A stretch of 64,000 nt of DNA from Paralvinella palmiformis (lineage: Eukaryota; Annelida; Polychaeta; Terebellida; Alvinellidae), in the NCBI GenBank assembly GCA_025642065.1, contig JAODUP010000505.1:202501-266500 (forward strand), in the 5' to 3' direction. Under the pieces are notes generated by a model, which worked only from the letters and a program-made list of their open reading frames with translations, was not told the DNA's origin and ran no database searches. Of the stretch, positions 52,950 through 64,000 are shown piece by piece. The position numbers and the translations under genes are program-made. The first letter of the stretch is position 1. Every line of letters begins with the position of its first letter.

Positions 52950-53129
52950 TCCTTGAAGTTCTATGATGATGAGACACCATGTAAACAGGCCAATCTCTTG
53001 GATACAGATTTACTGGTGTTGGATGTGATAGATGATTTTGAGTTATCTGTTACAGTAGTCAATACATGTGTCTATTACACCTCTGGGTATATTCTGTCTA
53101 ACTTTAAACAGTTCACTGATCTGGACTAA
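52950..53129 (+). CDS. Open inverted copy of exon a7
   Basis: Starting at a CTGTTTCAG acceptor, an open frame encodes SLKFYDDETPCKQANLLDTD and LLVLDVIDDFELSVTVV before running on to a stop at 53129. Acidic, hydrophobic codon use looks protein-coding. The paired a6 copy upstream (about 52525-52655) is frameshifted, so this exon is probably not part of an intact gene. The family is not recognised. Confidence 0.35.
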   Translation, partial: SLKFYDDETPCKQANLLDTDLLVLDVIDDFELSVTVVNTCVYYTSGYILSNFKQFTDLD

Positions 53130-54019
53130 ATGTCATATTTTTGTAGTAGTGGTTGTTTAGAGCTGGAAGCAATTTGGGTTATTCTGTCCATTTGATAACA
53201 AATGACTGATTGTAACCATAGATGAACCCGTGGCACAAGAGATTTGATGCCACTTATTGTATGAAAGTACTAATTTCTCTATATCTAACATGTTAACGCA
53301 AACATAAACATTGTTAATATTCCATGTATATTCTTTGTTCTCAGCTGGGCAGGCCTATATTGCATAGTCTATATTATTGAGGTGTAGACTTTAAATGAAC
53401 TTATGATTTTTTTAGTTAGTATGTGATAAACGGACATGATGAATATATGCCAGATGGTGGGAAGTACTGAACTTTGTTAAGGTTGCGTTATAATAGCTGT
53501 ATATATCATTGTATGTATATATCCAAATAAATAAACATTTATAGACTATGATAAACTGACATGATGAAAGTATGTTTGTATGCATTTACCTTATATATAC
53601 CTAATTGTTTTCATTAAAAAAAACTTTCACACACAAAGCTGTGAAATAACCTAAACCACGTTCAATTATTTTATGATCAGCTGTCAAGTGATCGCAAAGT
53701 GTAGGCTATGAATTAAGTGACTGGGCTGTGAAATCACTTAATTCTTTATTTACAGTTTCAGAGCTTCGTTTTTTTTTCGATATCATGTGTTAATTAATAA
53801 AATAGTGTGTGATCATGTAACATGTAGTACTAGTATTCGCAATTCATTTCAACCATGCGCACACATGAACACGATCACATGTGAACAACCAGAGAGCTTA
53901 TGCTTATTTGAGCAATACCTCCGGTCACTAGAGGCGCCACTGGTTCAAAATTCAACATGCCACGGCAAGAGTAACGTCTCTCTATACTTAAGCTCTCTGG
54001 GAATACCAATATAATAACC

Positions 54020-54673
54020 AAACAGGTGGACCAAAATCGACATGGGCCGAGATCGACGTAAGTCATTCCAGTCATATGGCTAAAAAGGAGTCTTTTCCAC
54101 GGAACATAAACGTATGGCAATTAATGGTTATGATGGGAATAAATACCCCGCAACAAAGACAAAAGTGAAAATCAAACACCGAGAAAACAAACACACACAC
54201 AAGACCTAAAGCCAGGCCCACGTCCAGTTGATTAGTGACCTACTGATGTTTGGTCTAGAGCCTAAAGCCGACACCGTTCATTGCGTTCGACAAATAACCA
54301 ATAACGGAGCAGAGGACACATTAAGGCTGTGCTGAATAAGCGACAGCCAGGGGATTCTCCCCGAACAACAAAACAGAAGACACAACTTGTCTGCTGCGAC
54401 AGATAGAATACCACTCTTCCTGCGAAGCTTAAGTATATTGGTTCGGTTCAGCTGTTGACTGGATGTTATCGAAATTGTTAACAATCTGGTTTAATTCACG
54501 TGCTCCTCTAAACGTAAACATTTGTTATCGTGCGTTAAAAGCGAATCTACGACAGCAACTTACGGAAATATGTCGTAACTTCTTGAGTCAACAATTTTTA
54601 TTCAACAGCTTGTAGGTGAGATATTGTTTATAGGTTTGTATAGAATTGGCACCATTTATTGTTTATGACTTTG

Positions 54674-54719
<46 letters not shown>

Positions 54720-54760
54720 ACAGTCTAGAGGTACTACTTATAAGAAAAGGGTCATTGGAG
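54020..54760. repeat. Block P, inverted copy in the right arm
   Basis: Reverse complement of about 22690-23480, including the GGTCATTGG patch that matches copy 1 (TGGCCCTTTTCTTATAAG) and not copy 2. It identifies copy 1 as the ancestral-position unit of the left arm. Confidence 0.82.
54677..54716. repeat. (TA)n microsatellite
   Basis: A TA run of about 40 bases at the right-arm block P. Confidence 0.95.
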
Positions 54761-55478
54761 GGTGGCACGTTTAAAATAGTTTTATTAGACTATACATGTA
54801 ACAAACTCAGAGTTTGGTAATTAATTTTAATAAAACACACCTTAAAACTCTCAAAATTATTTATGCATAATACATAAATCAGAATAACTCGTAATTAAAC
54901 ATATTTATTTTATTAGCATATATTGTCGTCACCATCCATATTTCCCTAGCATATACCAAAATATTAGGCAAGCTACGAGTCCGAAATAGCTATATAAATG
55001 TCATGGGACCGAGATCACTATAATTCATGGGGCCGGGGTTACCAGACCGAAATTACTGAAGTCCGAGGTTACCAATGACCATTATTTACTACAGGAAGTC
55101 ACGGCCAATTATTAGTATTTTCTTGAGTTTTATAACCTGTCCAACGTCAATAATTATATCTTATACAGTATTTAACTTATTACTGTAACATCTATCATCT
55201 CTAGGTATTTGTAAACAAGCAACCCGCACTCCACATTTCAGAAATTAGTGCTAATTTTGGTTCAAATTAACATTAAGAGTTGTGTATGTGTTGTTAATAT
55301 TTTTCTAGTTTAGTTATTTTGTACACTAATGTAAATACATATAATAATACTAAAATACATAGATACATTAAAGTAGCAGGATAGTACAAAAAAGTGAAAT
55401 CACTTATTTCCATTGATATCCTGATATTCTGTATTATAATTCACAGCTGGCCATTAGTCTTCTATCAGAGACAACGAG

Positions 55479-55564
55479 ATGACAACAGAAGTTCTGTGTG
55501 TTGGTGACACTGTCTGTCTCTTCTCGGAAGAGGGACTTGGTTATGTTTACTGTATGCAGTCAAG
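55479..55564 (+). CDS. Gene C exon 1 (inverted copy of gene B exon 1)
   Basis: The exon runs from a TTCACAG acceptor at 55441-55446 through 5' UTR to an ATG at 55479. It encodes MTTEVLCVGDTVCLFSEE and GLGYVYCMQS, the same 86 coding bases and phase as gene B exon 1, with the same GTCAGT donor. Differences are amino acid substitutions only. This looks like a second IP3 receptor-like start on the opposite strand. Whether a full gene follows cannot be seen. Confidence 0.75.
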
Positions 55565-55768
55565 GTCAGTATAATAGAGTGAAAGTCAATTTTCATCTAT
55601 AATGGTTAATTAATTAGCTTTACAGTTTTGTGGTAAAAATATAAAATACCAAGTATACTGTAGTACGTACCAGTCATATATTGTAGTATCTCTCATATAT
55701 TGTAGTACCTCTCTTATATTGTAGTATACTTCTCTTATACTGTAGTACCGTAGGTCCCGGTCAAGCCG

Positions 55769-56083
55769 TGATAGCGCAGTTAGTTAGAGCGTTGGACTCG
55801 TAGCTGAAGGGTCGCAGATTATATGCTCCTTGAGCTGCAATGTTGTCATGTGGCGACTGGTTCACTCATCCATAAAAATGAGTACCTGACAGGATGCGAT
55901 GGCTATGTGTTTGAGTAATGATTTGCGCCTATAATGGCAGCATGCGTTGTATGCTCCCTTGGGAGTTGAGATGTGCGCTGGATGGAAACAGGTCTGAGTC
56001 AGGGATAATAATACTGTACAGCGCCTTAGAACAGGCTTACCTGGTTCTGGCGCTGTATAAACATGCGTTATTATTTATTATAC
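55769..56083 (+). mobile_element. tRNA-derived SINE, family S1, inside a DNA transposon
   Basis: The head GATAGCGCAGTTAGTTAGAG contains a pol III A-box-like sequence; the body matches the copy at 8505-8800. It is flanked by AAGCCG on both sides, the target duplication, and sits in the terminal inverted repeat of the transposon at 55748-60164. Confidence 0.82.
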
Positions 56084-56332
56084 ATTAAGCCGAGACTTTG
56101 TGTCAACAGTTTGACCCTTATTTTGGGGGTTCGGTTTAATGGCCGGTGCTATTTCAGTGTCAAGAAATCCAATCATCGGATTTCAGTGTTTTAGCAGCCA
56201 TCTAGATATATATCCTAACGGACATCAATCGTCATTCTTATTTAAACTTATTCAGTCAAGGAGTGAAAATAGAAGTTAAACAAGTTGATGATAATTATAC
56301 ATGGCTTTACAATAAAAATCAATATTTATATG

Positions 56333-56499
56333 TGTGTTGTTTGTAGATTGTCATCAAATATTTTATTAATAAATCACAGATACAATCTTGACCATCTGGT
56401 TTATTTTCTAAACTGTTTCCGGTCCGTTACAATTCTAAATACCAACATTAAGTCCTCGATATAATTAATTGTGGGCTGTTATGGATTGACAAGATTACA
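56333..56499 (-). repeat. 3' LTR of the gypsy element
   Basis: Begins and ends TG...CA on the element strand, next to a GGTAGAGGGGA purine tract. Confidence 0.9.
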
Positions 56500-56805
56500 T
56501 CCCCTCTACCTTTATTGAAAATGTATCATTTCATATATGTTTCACTCAAGTTAAACAAGTATTTGTAATAGGTAAATTTTGAACAATCTTAAATTCAAAT
56601 TTTGAATATCCGACGATAACACTGAATTTTACACCTAGATAATGCTTTATCTGAAGTCAATTGGTAAGCTACATTATATATATATGAAACTAATTCTGAT
56701 AAAACAAATGATAACATCTTACAGAACAATGTACTTCATTTTACATCATAATTACATTCACTCCATTAAGCTTCATTCTTACACATATAGTTGTATACAA
56801 CTATA

Positions 56806-56807
<2 letters not shown>

Positions 56808-56840
<33 letters not shown>
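56808..56840. repeat. (TA)n microsatellite in the retrotransposon
   Basis: A TA run of about 33 bases between the integrase and the 3' LTR. Confidence 0.9.
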
Positions 56841-56842
<2 letters not shown>

Positions 56843-59343
56843 TTATAAATACAGTCTTTATATCTTGCTGGCATTTTACATTTCCTGTCTCCACGACTTC
56901 CCTCCCACAGTAGCAATTTTAATTGCCTTGTTCAAAGGTTTCATAAAGTGTTCTGCTTGCGCGTTGCGTTAGATCTTGGCCACAGTGGCGTAATCCGACG
57001 ATGACGTAAACCACAATATTGCATGAATTTACGGAATTCAAATCCTTGAAATGGCGGTCCGTTGTCAGTTTTTAATGTTTCTGGCATTCCGTGTGTTGCA
57101 AATATTTTGTCAAATACTGGGATTACAATGCTTTGGGATACGCTGTTTCACACACGTAGTTGATATATTCTTCTGTGACCTTCCTATCACGCTCACTTGT
57201 AGATGCTACATGAGGCGACATGTAATCAGCTGGATTATCAGCGCCGGGTCGGTACACTGTGTTAAATGTATATTGCTGTAGACGTAAACACCATCGTTCA
57301 CTAAACATGCTGCCGAAGAATTCCACAGAGGATTGGAAGAATTTGCATTTATTTCGATTGAGTGTTAAGCCCTTCTTCATGAGACGTTCCAGACATGCAC
57401 TGACGTGTTTCTCATGTTCTACATAATTCCGACTGGCAATGATGATGTCGCCAGAAATGTTCTGTACTCCATCAAGCCCATGTAGCACTACTCGATGATT
57501 TGTTAAATAATTTCACTGGCGGCATTTACACCAAAATTTAAACGCTTGTAACGGTGCAGTCCTAGATGTGAACTAAACGTAGTGATGTATCGGCTATCAG
57601 GATGCAGCTCAACCTGGTGGTAGCCCTGATTGAGGTCCAATTTTGTAAATACACAACAACCATTCAGATCATGTATCAACTCATAAACAGTTGGCATTGG
57701 ATGTTTGACTCTTCCTATGGGTTGGTTAGCAGCCCTCATATCAACACACAGTCTGATGTTATCAGGATCACGTGGCTTAGGTACTACCACTATGGGTGAC
57801 ACCCAAGGAGTCGGCGTATTTTGAGGATCTTCACATTAGTCATCCTCATATAGCTGCTTGATTGCCTCCTCAACTTGCGGTCTTGTTGAAAAAGGAACTC
57901 GTCTGTGTTTTTGATGCACAGGTTCCACTGTATCATCAATATTCAGTTGTAGCTTGAAATCCTTCAGTTTTCCTAGCCCGTGGAATATTGAATCAAAATC
58001 ATATACAATGTTATTTGTCACATTTGATCTTGAATCTTCTATAGCATTGATGATTGAGATTAATTTCAGCCGCTTTGCAGTGTCAGAAGACAGTAAACAG
58101 CTTTTAGCGTCACTCACAACATATAATTCATCATCAAATTTTACTCCAGTCGTAGGCGATGTAATTGTTGCACTGAATGTTCCTTTCAAGTCTAATACTT
58201 TTGTGGATGCGTAAGGGAATAATTTATTGTCTGATTTTGATAACTCACAACATTCTTCAGAATATTTACACAGTGTTTTATGAGTTTGCACATCCACAGT
58301 GTTTACACTAGTTCCACTGTCTATGAACATCATAACATCTACCCCAGCTAGTTGAATGCTAATTGCAGGAAATTTCTCCTCACCTTTTTGTACTGCCAGT
58401 GAATAATCAGAACCACTATCACAATTACCTGCGACGTTGCTGATAGAAACTTTATTTGTTTGTTCTCGAGACTTCTTGTGCCATTTATCATGTTGTTTTA
58501 TTCTCGGAAATTTTCGCTTACAAAATTTCGAGTAGTGTCTATACGATTCACATTTGTAAGAACGACGATGTTTTGCTGGACACTCATCTTCATGTGGGTA
58601 CTGATCATCACAGTTGAAACAAGTGCGCGAGCCACTAGAAAATCTGTCAAATGATTTTTCAGACTATTTGTTCAGCAAATATTTGCGTATTGCACCTCCC
58701 TTGACACCAGTATGTATATGCACACAATTTGACGTCTCGGCTGTCATTCCACCCTCTATTGCATGATACTGAGAAAGCGCTAGCTCCATCGATTTACCAT
58801 GATCTAGCAGTGTTTTCAAGTCCAATGGTTTTGACAAGCCCTTTTATCTCAAGCTTTTGGACGTACAGCCATGAATCATTTGCGTTTTTACTTCATTTTC
58901 CACTGTGCCTTCTGTAAAGTCACAACTGATAGACAATTGCTTTAATCTTTTGCAAAACTGATCCACATTCTCACCTTCTTTCTGACTTGCCTGTCTGAAA
59001 ATGTATCTTTCAAACTCACTGTTATATTTCGGCACAAAATAGTCATTCATTTTCGTTTTGACAGCACTGTAATCGTCTTCTTCGTTCTTCAAAATAAATT
59101 TCATAGCACTCTGCACTCATATAGTGCAATAGCAAAGCTTTTTTCTTTTCTTCTCTGGTTCCGTATCACGAACGTCCATGGCGGATAACAACACTTCAAA
59201 ACGACTCAACCACTTCGTTCAACGTGAACCGGCATTATATAAGTCCTCACACTCAAACGTTGGAAATATTGGCAATGCACCTGCCATCGTGTACACACAG
59301 ATAATGATTAACACAGATACAGTTCGAATAACCTCGTCGCCAA

Positions 59344-59510
59344 TGTGATGTTTGTAGATTGTCATCAAGTATATTATTAATAAATCACAAATACAATCTT
59401 GACCATCTGGTTTATTCTCTAAACTGTTTCCAGTCTGTTACAATTCTAAATACCAACATTAAGTCCTCGATATAATTAATTGTGGACTGTTATGGATTGA
59501 CAACATTACA
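59344..59510 (-). repeat. 5' LTR of the gypsy element
   Basis: Same 167 bases as the 3' LTR with nine differences. The adjoining TTGGCGACGAGG is in primer-binding-site position; the tRNA is not identified. Confidence 0.9.
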
Positions 59511-60993
59511 ATATGTAGAATTATCCGATTTTTATAATTATGGATAAATATTGTTGGACTCGGTAGCGCATTTAACGAATTTCAATTCGAAGGCAGCGTC
59601 GGTAACAAGACAACCCGTACAAGATATTCCGTACCCAAGAGCGTCGTTTCTCATTCGTTTGGCGGCAAAGACATTAGGAGCCCCATATACGTATTTTGAC
59701 TGGGTATATTTATCCTAATAACGGGATAATCACTGATTAATTATTTTATTTTTAATAGAAAGTTAGTTAGATACACTAACTGACTACATATTCCGGTAAT
59801 TTATATTGTGACGATCATCTCGGTTATTGCCGCGTTATAGGGACAAAAACGTACCATCAAAGGCTCTGTGTAATTATTTCTAAGTCATTGACTTCACATT
59901 GACTGTTTAACCACGCCGTTGATTTAAGTTTGAGTTCCTACGTATGCGCAAATAGTTTGTGTACATCGTTGTAATTTGCCTTGGACTATTGACAGTATAC
60001 AAAACCCATTTTAACGAATTATGAAAACAAAACCTATTTCCTGCGTTCCAAAACGTCACCTGGAAATAGTGGAGGGAAAAGATTTTTAGGTCGGCTTAAT
60101 GGACGGTACTACCATAAACCATGATATGTAATGGCCGGGTCGGCTTAATGGCTGGGACCTACGGTACCTCTCTTATATTGCAGTACTTATCTTATATTGT
60201 AGTACTTCTCTTATATTGTAGTACCTCTCTTATATTGTAATGCATGGTTATAATGATATAAAATAACCATTGCTTGGTTTCTTGCAGTTACCTAATGTTA
60301 ATTTGTTATTTTTGTCAGTGATGATCAAAGCTGACCATAGAATATTGTACTGTTTTAGTATATGGTTGTGTTTCTAAATTAGAAACACTACAGTATAGTA
60401 TATTAGAAATTCTAATATACTGTAATGTTTGAGTATACATGTACTTATAATTTGTTTGTAGTATTTTTTGCTGTATGTAGTAGTGTGTACGATTTGTAGT
60501 ATACTGAAGCTGTATTGTTTGTGGTATACTGTACTGTAGACATATCAAAGTAGGTTAAGATCTAATCCCAGAGTTACCAGTATAATTGTGGAAATTCGTA
60601 TATAATGATTACATTACTCTAGGGAATAATTCATCAATCATCTCTATAGTTGGAACCAGTACTGAAGATAAACAAAGCTATCAGTGATTGAATGACTCAT
60701 TGAATCCCTTTGTCACACACACTCCAGAGACCCGATGATGAGACAAGTTCTGTACATGTTAATTTGTTATGCAGTTCACAAACAAGACCAAGCCTGTAAT
60801 TCTTGAGATAGTCACATAACACATGAGAGACAAATTAGTCAGACATAACTAATATATTATGTTTAGGTTAAAAACAAACACCTACACATTACTGCTTAAT
60901 AAAGAAACTGCATGTTTACAAAATGACAGCAACAGACCCTGCTGAAAAGCTTGATTGTTTAATTTCCTGTATGCCAAAATATGTATCAGCTGG

Positions 60994-60997
<4 letters not shown>

Positions 60998-61032
<35 letters not shown>
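60998..61032. repeat. (TA)n(GA)n microsatellite
   Basis: A short TA run then a GA run 55 bases above gene C exon 2. Confidence 0.9.
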
Positions 61033-61086
61033 CTATTTTATATATACTGACTTAATGTTTGTACTATATTACGTATCTGTTTACAG

Positions 61087-61157
61087 TTCTACCAGGTCGG
61101 AGCTAGCCGTCTATAAAAAGCAAAAGCGTGAACGTCCCAAAGTGCCTGACCCACAAG
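61087..61157 (+). CDS. Gene C exon 2 (inverted copy of gene B exon 2)
   Basis: A 71-base exon with TTTACAG acceptor and GTAATA donor encodes STRSELAVYKKQKRERPK and VPDPQ. Length and phases equal those of gene B exon 2, and the changes (HEKQE to YKKQK, D to E, Q to K) leave the frame open. Homology to the left arm ends at about 62480, before the position of exon 3, so the gene may be a truncated copy or may continue beyond the window with other exons. Confidence 0.75.
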
Positions 61158-61189
61158 GTAATATATATTAATACTTAATATCCCCATCA

Positions 61190-62480
61190 TGTAAGCAATG
61201 TTGCTTCTAGGACGTGTTTTTGGTTTCCAGGCAGTGCTAATAAAGTCCCTTGCAGCTAGATCAGTGTTGCTTCTAGGACGCGTTTTAATGTATTGACATA
61301 AAATAAAATAAATCCCTGGGCACTGCATGGCGCAGAATAAAATTCCATGACACAATATTGTAAGGGTTGTGCGCATTAACGATCTCCATCACATTAGCTT
61401 GAATAATACCACACCACTGGTATGGCATTGTCAGCAGAAAATGAGTCATGATAAACGGCAAATATTTATCATTCGATAATTTCATGCTCTGAAATAATAC
61501 CAAAACCTAGTGCTGTAGCTATTTCAAATGTCATATTTATATATGTTTACTGAATATAAGAACCATGCTTGAAGGATGGGAGACATTTTGGTGGGCTGGT
61601 GATCTTAGCTGGTAAACCTCCATTTTGCATTATGATGGTCACGCGACGCAAATACTCCCTCCTGATTGGCCGGTTATCTTTGTTTACGTTATAAAGAAGC
61701 ACATGGTCTTGTGTACATGGTGGATTTCTCGTCCCTCTCCTATATATTTGTTTAATCACTGTTGTGTATTTTGTTTTGCATTTGATGTTAATATTATGAT
61801 AAAAATGTGGATTTCATATATCATGTTAACTGTATTGATACTTTAGTGAAGGAATTATATGCAGTTTTTGGTAACTTAATAATTGTGTTTTTTCCTTGAT
61901 CCTCTGTCCATCCACTACTGAATGTGAGAAGCAGTTCCCCTCTATGAATAGGATTAAAATATTGTTGAGGAACTCCCTTGTCCAGGAAAATATACATGAT
62001 TTGATGCTTATTGCATGTGATGGCCCGATACTCAAAGAATTTCTTCCAGTCCTATTGATAAGTGGCTGGTATCTGGTAATGGTGGTCTTCACCTGAATGG
62101 GCACAAGAAAAAATTCATCAATGTGTTGATGAAAATTAAAACATCAAAATGTTCTGTCGCTGACTTTGACTATGAGTTGCCGGTAGTTGTAATCTGTGGA
62201 AGAAGAAGAAAGCATGTAGAATATATAAAAACCAGTCTCATCAATAACATTTTGAAGCATTTCTGTAGTCTTGTTTTTCATGTTACAGATATAAGTGATA
62301 TGCATACATTTAATTATGGTTACACTGTAAAACTATGTATATAAATACTTCAAATAGGATGCAAATGTCATCATTTTCAGTTAAAATATTCCTGGGGGCA
62401 TGCGTTTGTACCCCTAAATGGTTTTCATGCCATGTGCCCATTTTACATTAAAACTCCCCACATTTTTAAAACCTAATGGG
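61190..62480 (+). mobile_element. hAT transposon remnant, right arm
   Basis: Plus-strand ORF 61896-62096 reads CPSTTECEKQFPSMNRIK and LIACDGPILKEF, the hAT dimerisation domain, without the frameshift of the left copy. Its near end carries GTTGCTTCTAGGACG twice. The far TIR is absent because the inverted duplication ends here. Confidence 0.72.
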
Positions 62481-62499
62481 GAGAATGTCAAATAAGTAG

Positions 62500-63860
62500 C
62501 GATATTTGGGGCATGTTTTAGCCGATTACTTAATAATTATAAAAGATAGCCGCATTAAACTATATATTTTCTTCTTAGTTATGACAAGCCCTATCCAATG
62601 AAACAATTACCACCTTCCCTATCATGACATTACATGTTCTCTTACAGTTCTACCTAACAGTTAAAATAAACAGTGTTCATTGACTGTTGTTTAATTACAT
62701 CCGTAGATACAGAAACTTGCCTCTCACTTTCTGTATAAATGCTACCACAATCATTGTTGTATCCTTTGATGTTAGGCTTTATTCAACGTAAAAAGGCTGG
62801 TAGAACACGAGGCTCTAGTTAAGGTGAAGGCCATCCAGTGGGGAGTGTTCATTTTTACACAACTGTCAGAACCGTACAGAGGGCGCCATTGCGTTGTTGT
62901 TACTTTAAATTAAAACTTATGTCATTCTTCCTTCCTAGAAGAATTGTCACTGAAAACCTTTAAATTCAATCCCTTGTACATTGATTGAATCTTGTGTCAG
63001 CCTTGAAGTGACTTGTACCATGAACTTGGAGTCCCAGCATTTGCCGAGGGGTTTGATGCCAGTTGGCTGTTCAATTTTCTCAATGGGCGTTGAACCCATT
63101 TCTCCGGTTATTATCCGGAGTTCTTGGTTTTGAACTAGTTTCTGTGGATGTTACTTCGCTGCTGTTGACCATGCACTGGATCCATAATCAAGATGTTATC
63201 TGATTGCTCCTTGGTAGACTCTTTTCACTCTACGTTATGATCAGCACTCCACTTAGTGCCAGCTAGTTTTCTCATTGGCATGTTTTCTTTGAACTTTGGC
63301 CTTGGATTTCCTTAAGTGTCTTTTTCAGGTCTGTCTTTTTTCAAAAGTGCACTATTAGGGAGATTTCTTTGTTATTTGGGCAGCAAATATTTACAATGTG
63401 CACCTCAGACGTATTTGTTTTGCTTTGTGGCTACCCCACCCTTGGTACTTCCACTGCAATCATTTCTGAAGGTCTGTTAACCTATGACCTTGAAGCTGAA
63501 CGATTCTTTCAGATAAGATTCTTGGAAGCAGCTGATGGTGATCTGGGTTTCATGCATAACGTGCTGAAGCTCTGTCTTTTTGTTTGATCACGTCATTATT
63601 ATGTAGAAATCTAGTCATAATAGATGTTGATGCATGGTATTGTGGTATGATGCAGTGCATCATGTGGCCCAATACCTCTCACTTCAGCACTCAAGGTTTC
63701 TGTTAGGGTTACCTCACACATAGTCCATATCAGTCTAGCGTTGATGCATTGACCACTCCAGCTTGGGTGTCCATAACATAATCCAAAGCTCCTGCTGGCA
63801 TAGCTCTCTCTGAGACATAGAAGTCCCCTGACCACGTCAAGGAATGGACTATGATGGGGC
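62500..63860. other. Unassigned sequence outside the right arm
   Basis: Less AT-rich than average. Open frames at 63369-63587 (plus) and 63611-63835 (minus; contains GLCYGHPSWSGQCINARLIW) look partly protein-like but show no known motif. No match for gene B exon 3 was found here. Confidence 0.3.
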
Positions 63861-64000
63861 CATAATGTATCATCACATCACAAAACATAACATATATCAC
63901 TAAACATTATCATAACATCATATACATCATCTTATATCATCACATATATGATCAGATATACCATCTCACACATTATCACATCAGCATATATCATCTCACC
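63860..64000. repeat. Imperfect ATATCATCACAT tandem array
   Basis: About eleven degenerate units of 10-14 bases run to the end of the window. Confidence 0.7.

Larger units (their letters stand above)
56333..59510 (-). mobile_element. Ty3/gypsy LTR retrotransposon, internally deleted
   Basis: Two 167-base LTRs (56333-56499 and 59344-59510; nine differences by eye) are flanked by ATATG on both sides. Minus-strand order: gag (58844-59116), zinc knuckle (C-x2-C type near 58530-58640), protease (FIDSGTSVNTVD near 58320), reverse transcriptase (57503-57802, TKLDLNQGYHQVELHP), a joined RT/RNase H remnant with an internal deletion near 57310, and integrase core (56880-57130, TDNGPPFQGFEF, frameshifted later). 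A purine tract precedes the 3' LTR. It cannot be autonomous. Confidence 0.93.
55748..60164. mobile_element. TIR DNA transposon carrying nested insertions
   Basis: Ends are CCGTAGGTCCCGGTCAAGCC at left and the inverted GGCTTAATGGCTGGGACCTA plus CGG at right, flanked by TA. After removing the SINE, both ends continue AAGCCGA. TA duplications suggest a Tc1/mariner-type or related superfamily. No transposase is visible in the remaining 0.9 kb, so it is non-autonomous. It splits a minisatellite that is intact in the left arm. Confidence 0.75.
51885..62480. repeat. Right arm of a large inverted duplication
   Basis: Reverse-complement counterpart of 19310-31070. The order of landmarks is preserved. 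It is interrupted at 55748-60164 by nested transposons that the left arm lacks. Small indels are frequent between the arms, so this is not a recent perfect palindrome. Confidence 0.85.

Noticed and set aside
55769..55850. Functional tRNA gene
   Set aside because: The B box is degraded and a SINE body follows; the copy at 8505-8800 shows it is a retroposon.
63369..63835. Host exons following gene C
   Set aside because: The peptides do not resemble the IP3 receptor region expected after exon 2 and no splice phase fits.

Overview
This 64-kb window is AT-rich, intron-rich animal DNA packed with dinucleotide microsatellites. It holds small phase-compatible exons, tRNA-derived SINEs, CR1/L2-type LINE pieces, Ty3/gypsy remnants and hAT, pogo-like and other DNA transposons. 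That mix fits an invertebrate, most likely a lophotrochozoan such as a mollusc; the species call is an inference from repeat style, not proof. There are no bacterial-type operons, CRISPR arrays or rRNA genes.

The recognisable host genes are pieces of inositol trisphosphate receptor-like (IP3R/ITPR superfamily) genes. Gene B (minus strand, 21.96 to 2.30 kb) has fourteen exons with canonical splice sites and matching phases. They encode the N-terminal trefoil, the MIR-type region and the start of the helical RIH region; one exon between 5.3 and 6.1 kb was not found. Gene A (minus strand, 47.0 to 38.8 kb) has five exons matching the central RIH-associated region of the same family, with one expected stretch between its first two exons not found. 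Two possible further exons lie at 30.4-29.9 kb. Gene C (plus strand, 55.4 to 61.2 kb) is a second copy of the first two exons of gene B, both intact. No pore or transmembrane exon is visible.

The copies are explained by a large inverted duplication. The left arm (about 19.3-31.1 kb) is repeated in reverse in the right arm (about 51.9-62.5 kb), around a 20.8-kb spacer that holds gene A exons and two LINEs. The outer edge falls inside a hAT element. The inner right edge cuts a gypsy integrase. The left arm has grown by an internal P-Q-Q-P duplication (22.6-28.1 kb). The right arm has been enlarged in intron 1 of gene C by a TA-flanked transposon that itself carries a SINE and an LTR retrotransposon.

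Region by region: 1-2.3 kb minisatellite and MITE-like repeats; 2.3-22 kb gene B with intronic transposons; 22-29 kb duplicated left-arm material, unidentified reading frames and a broken zinc-finger gene; 29-31 kb possible gene A tail exons; 31-38 kb SINEs and LINE pieces; 38.8-47 kb gene A with an intronic LINE; 47-52 kb intergenic sequence and a truncated gypsy element; 52-62.5 kb right arm; 62.5-64 kb unassigned sequence.
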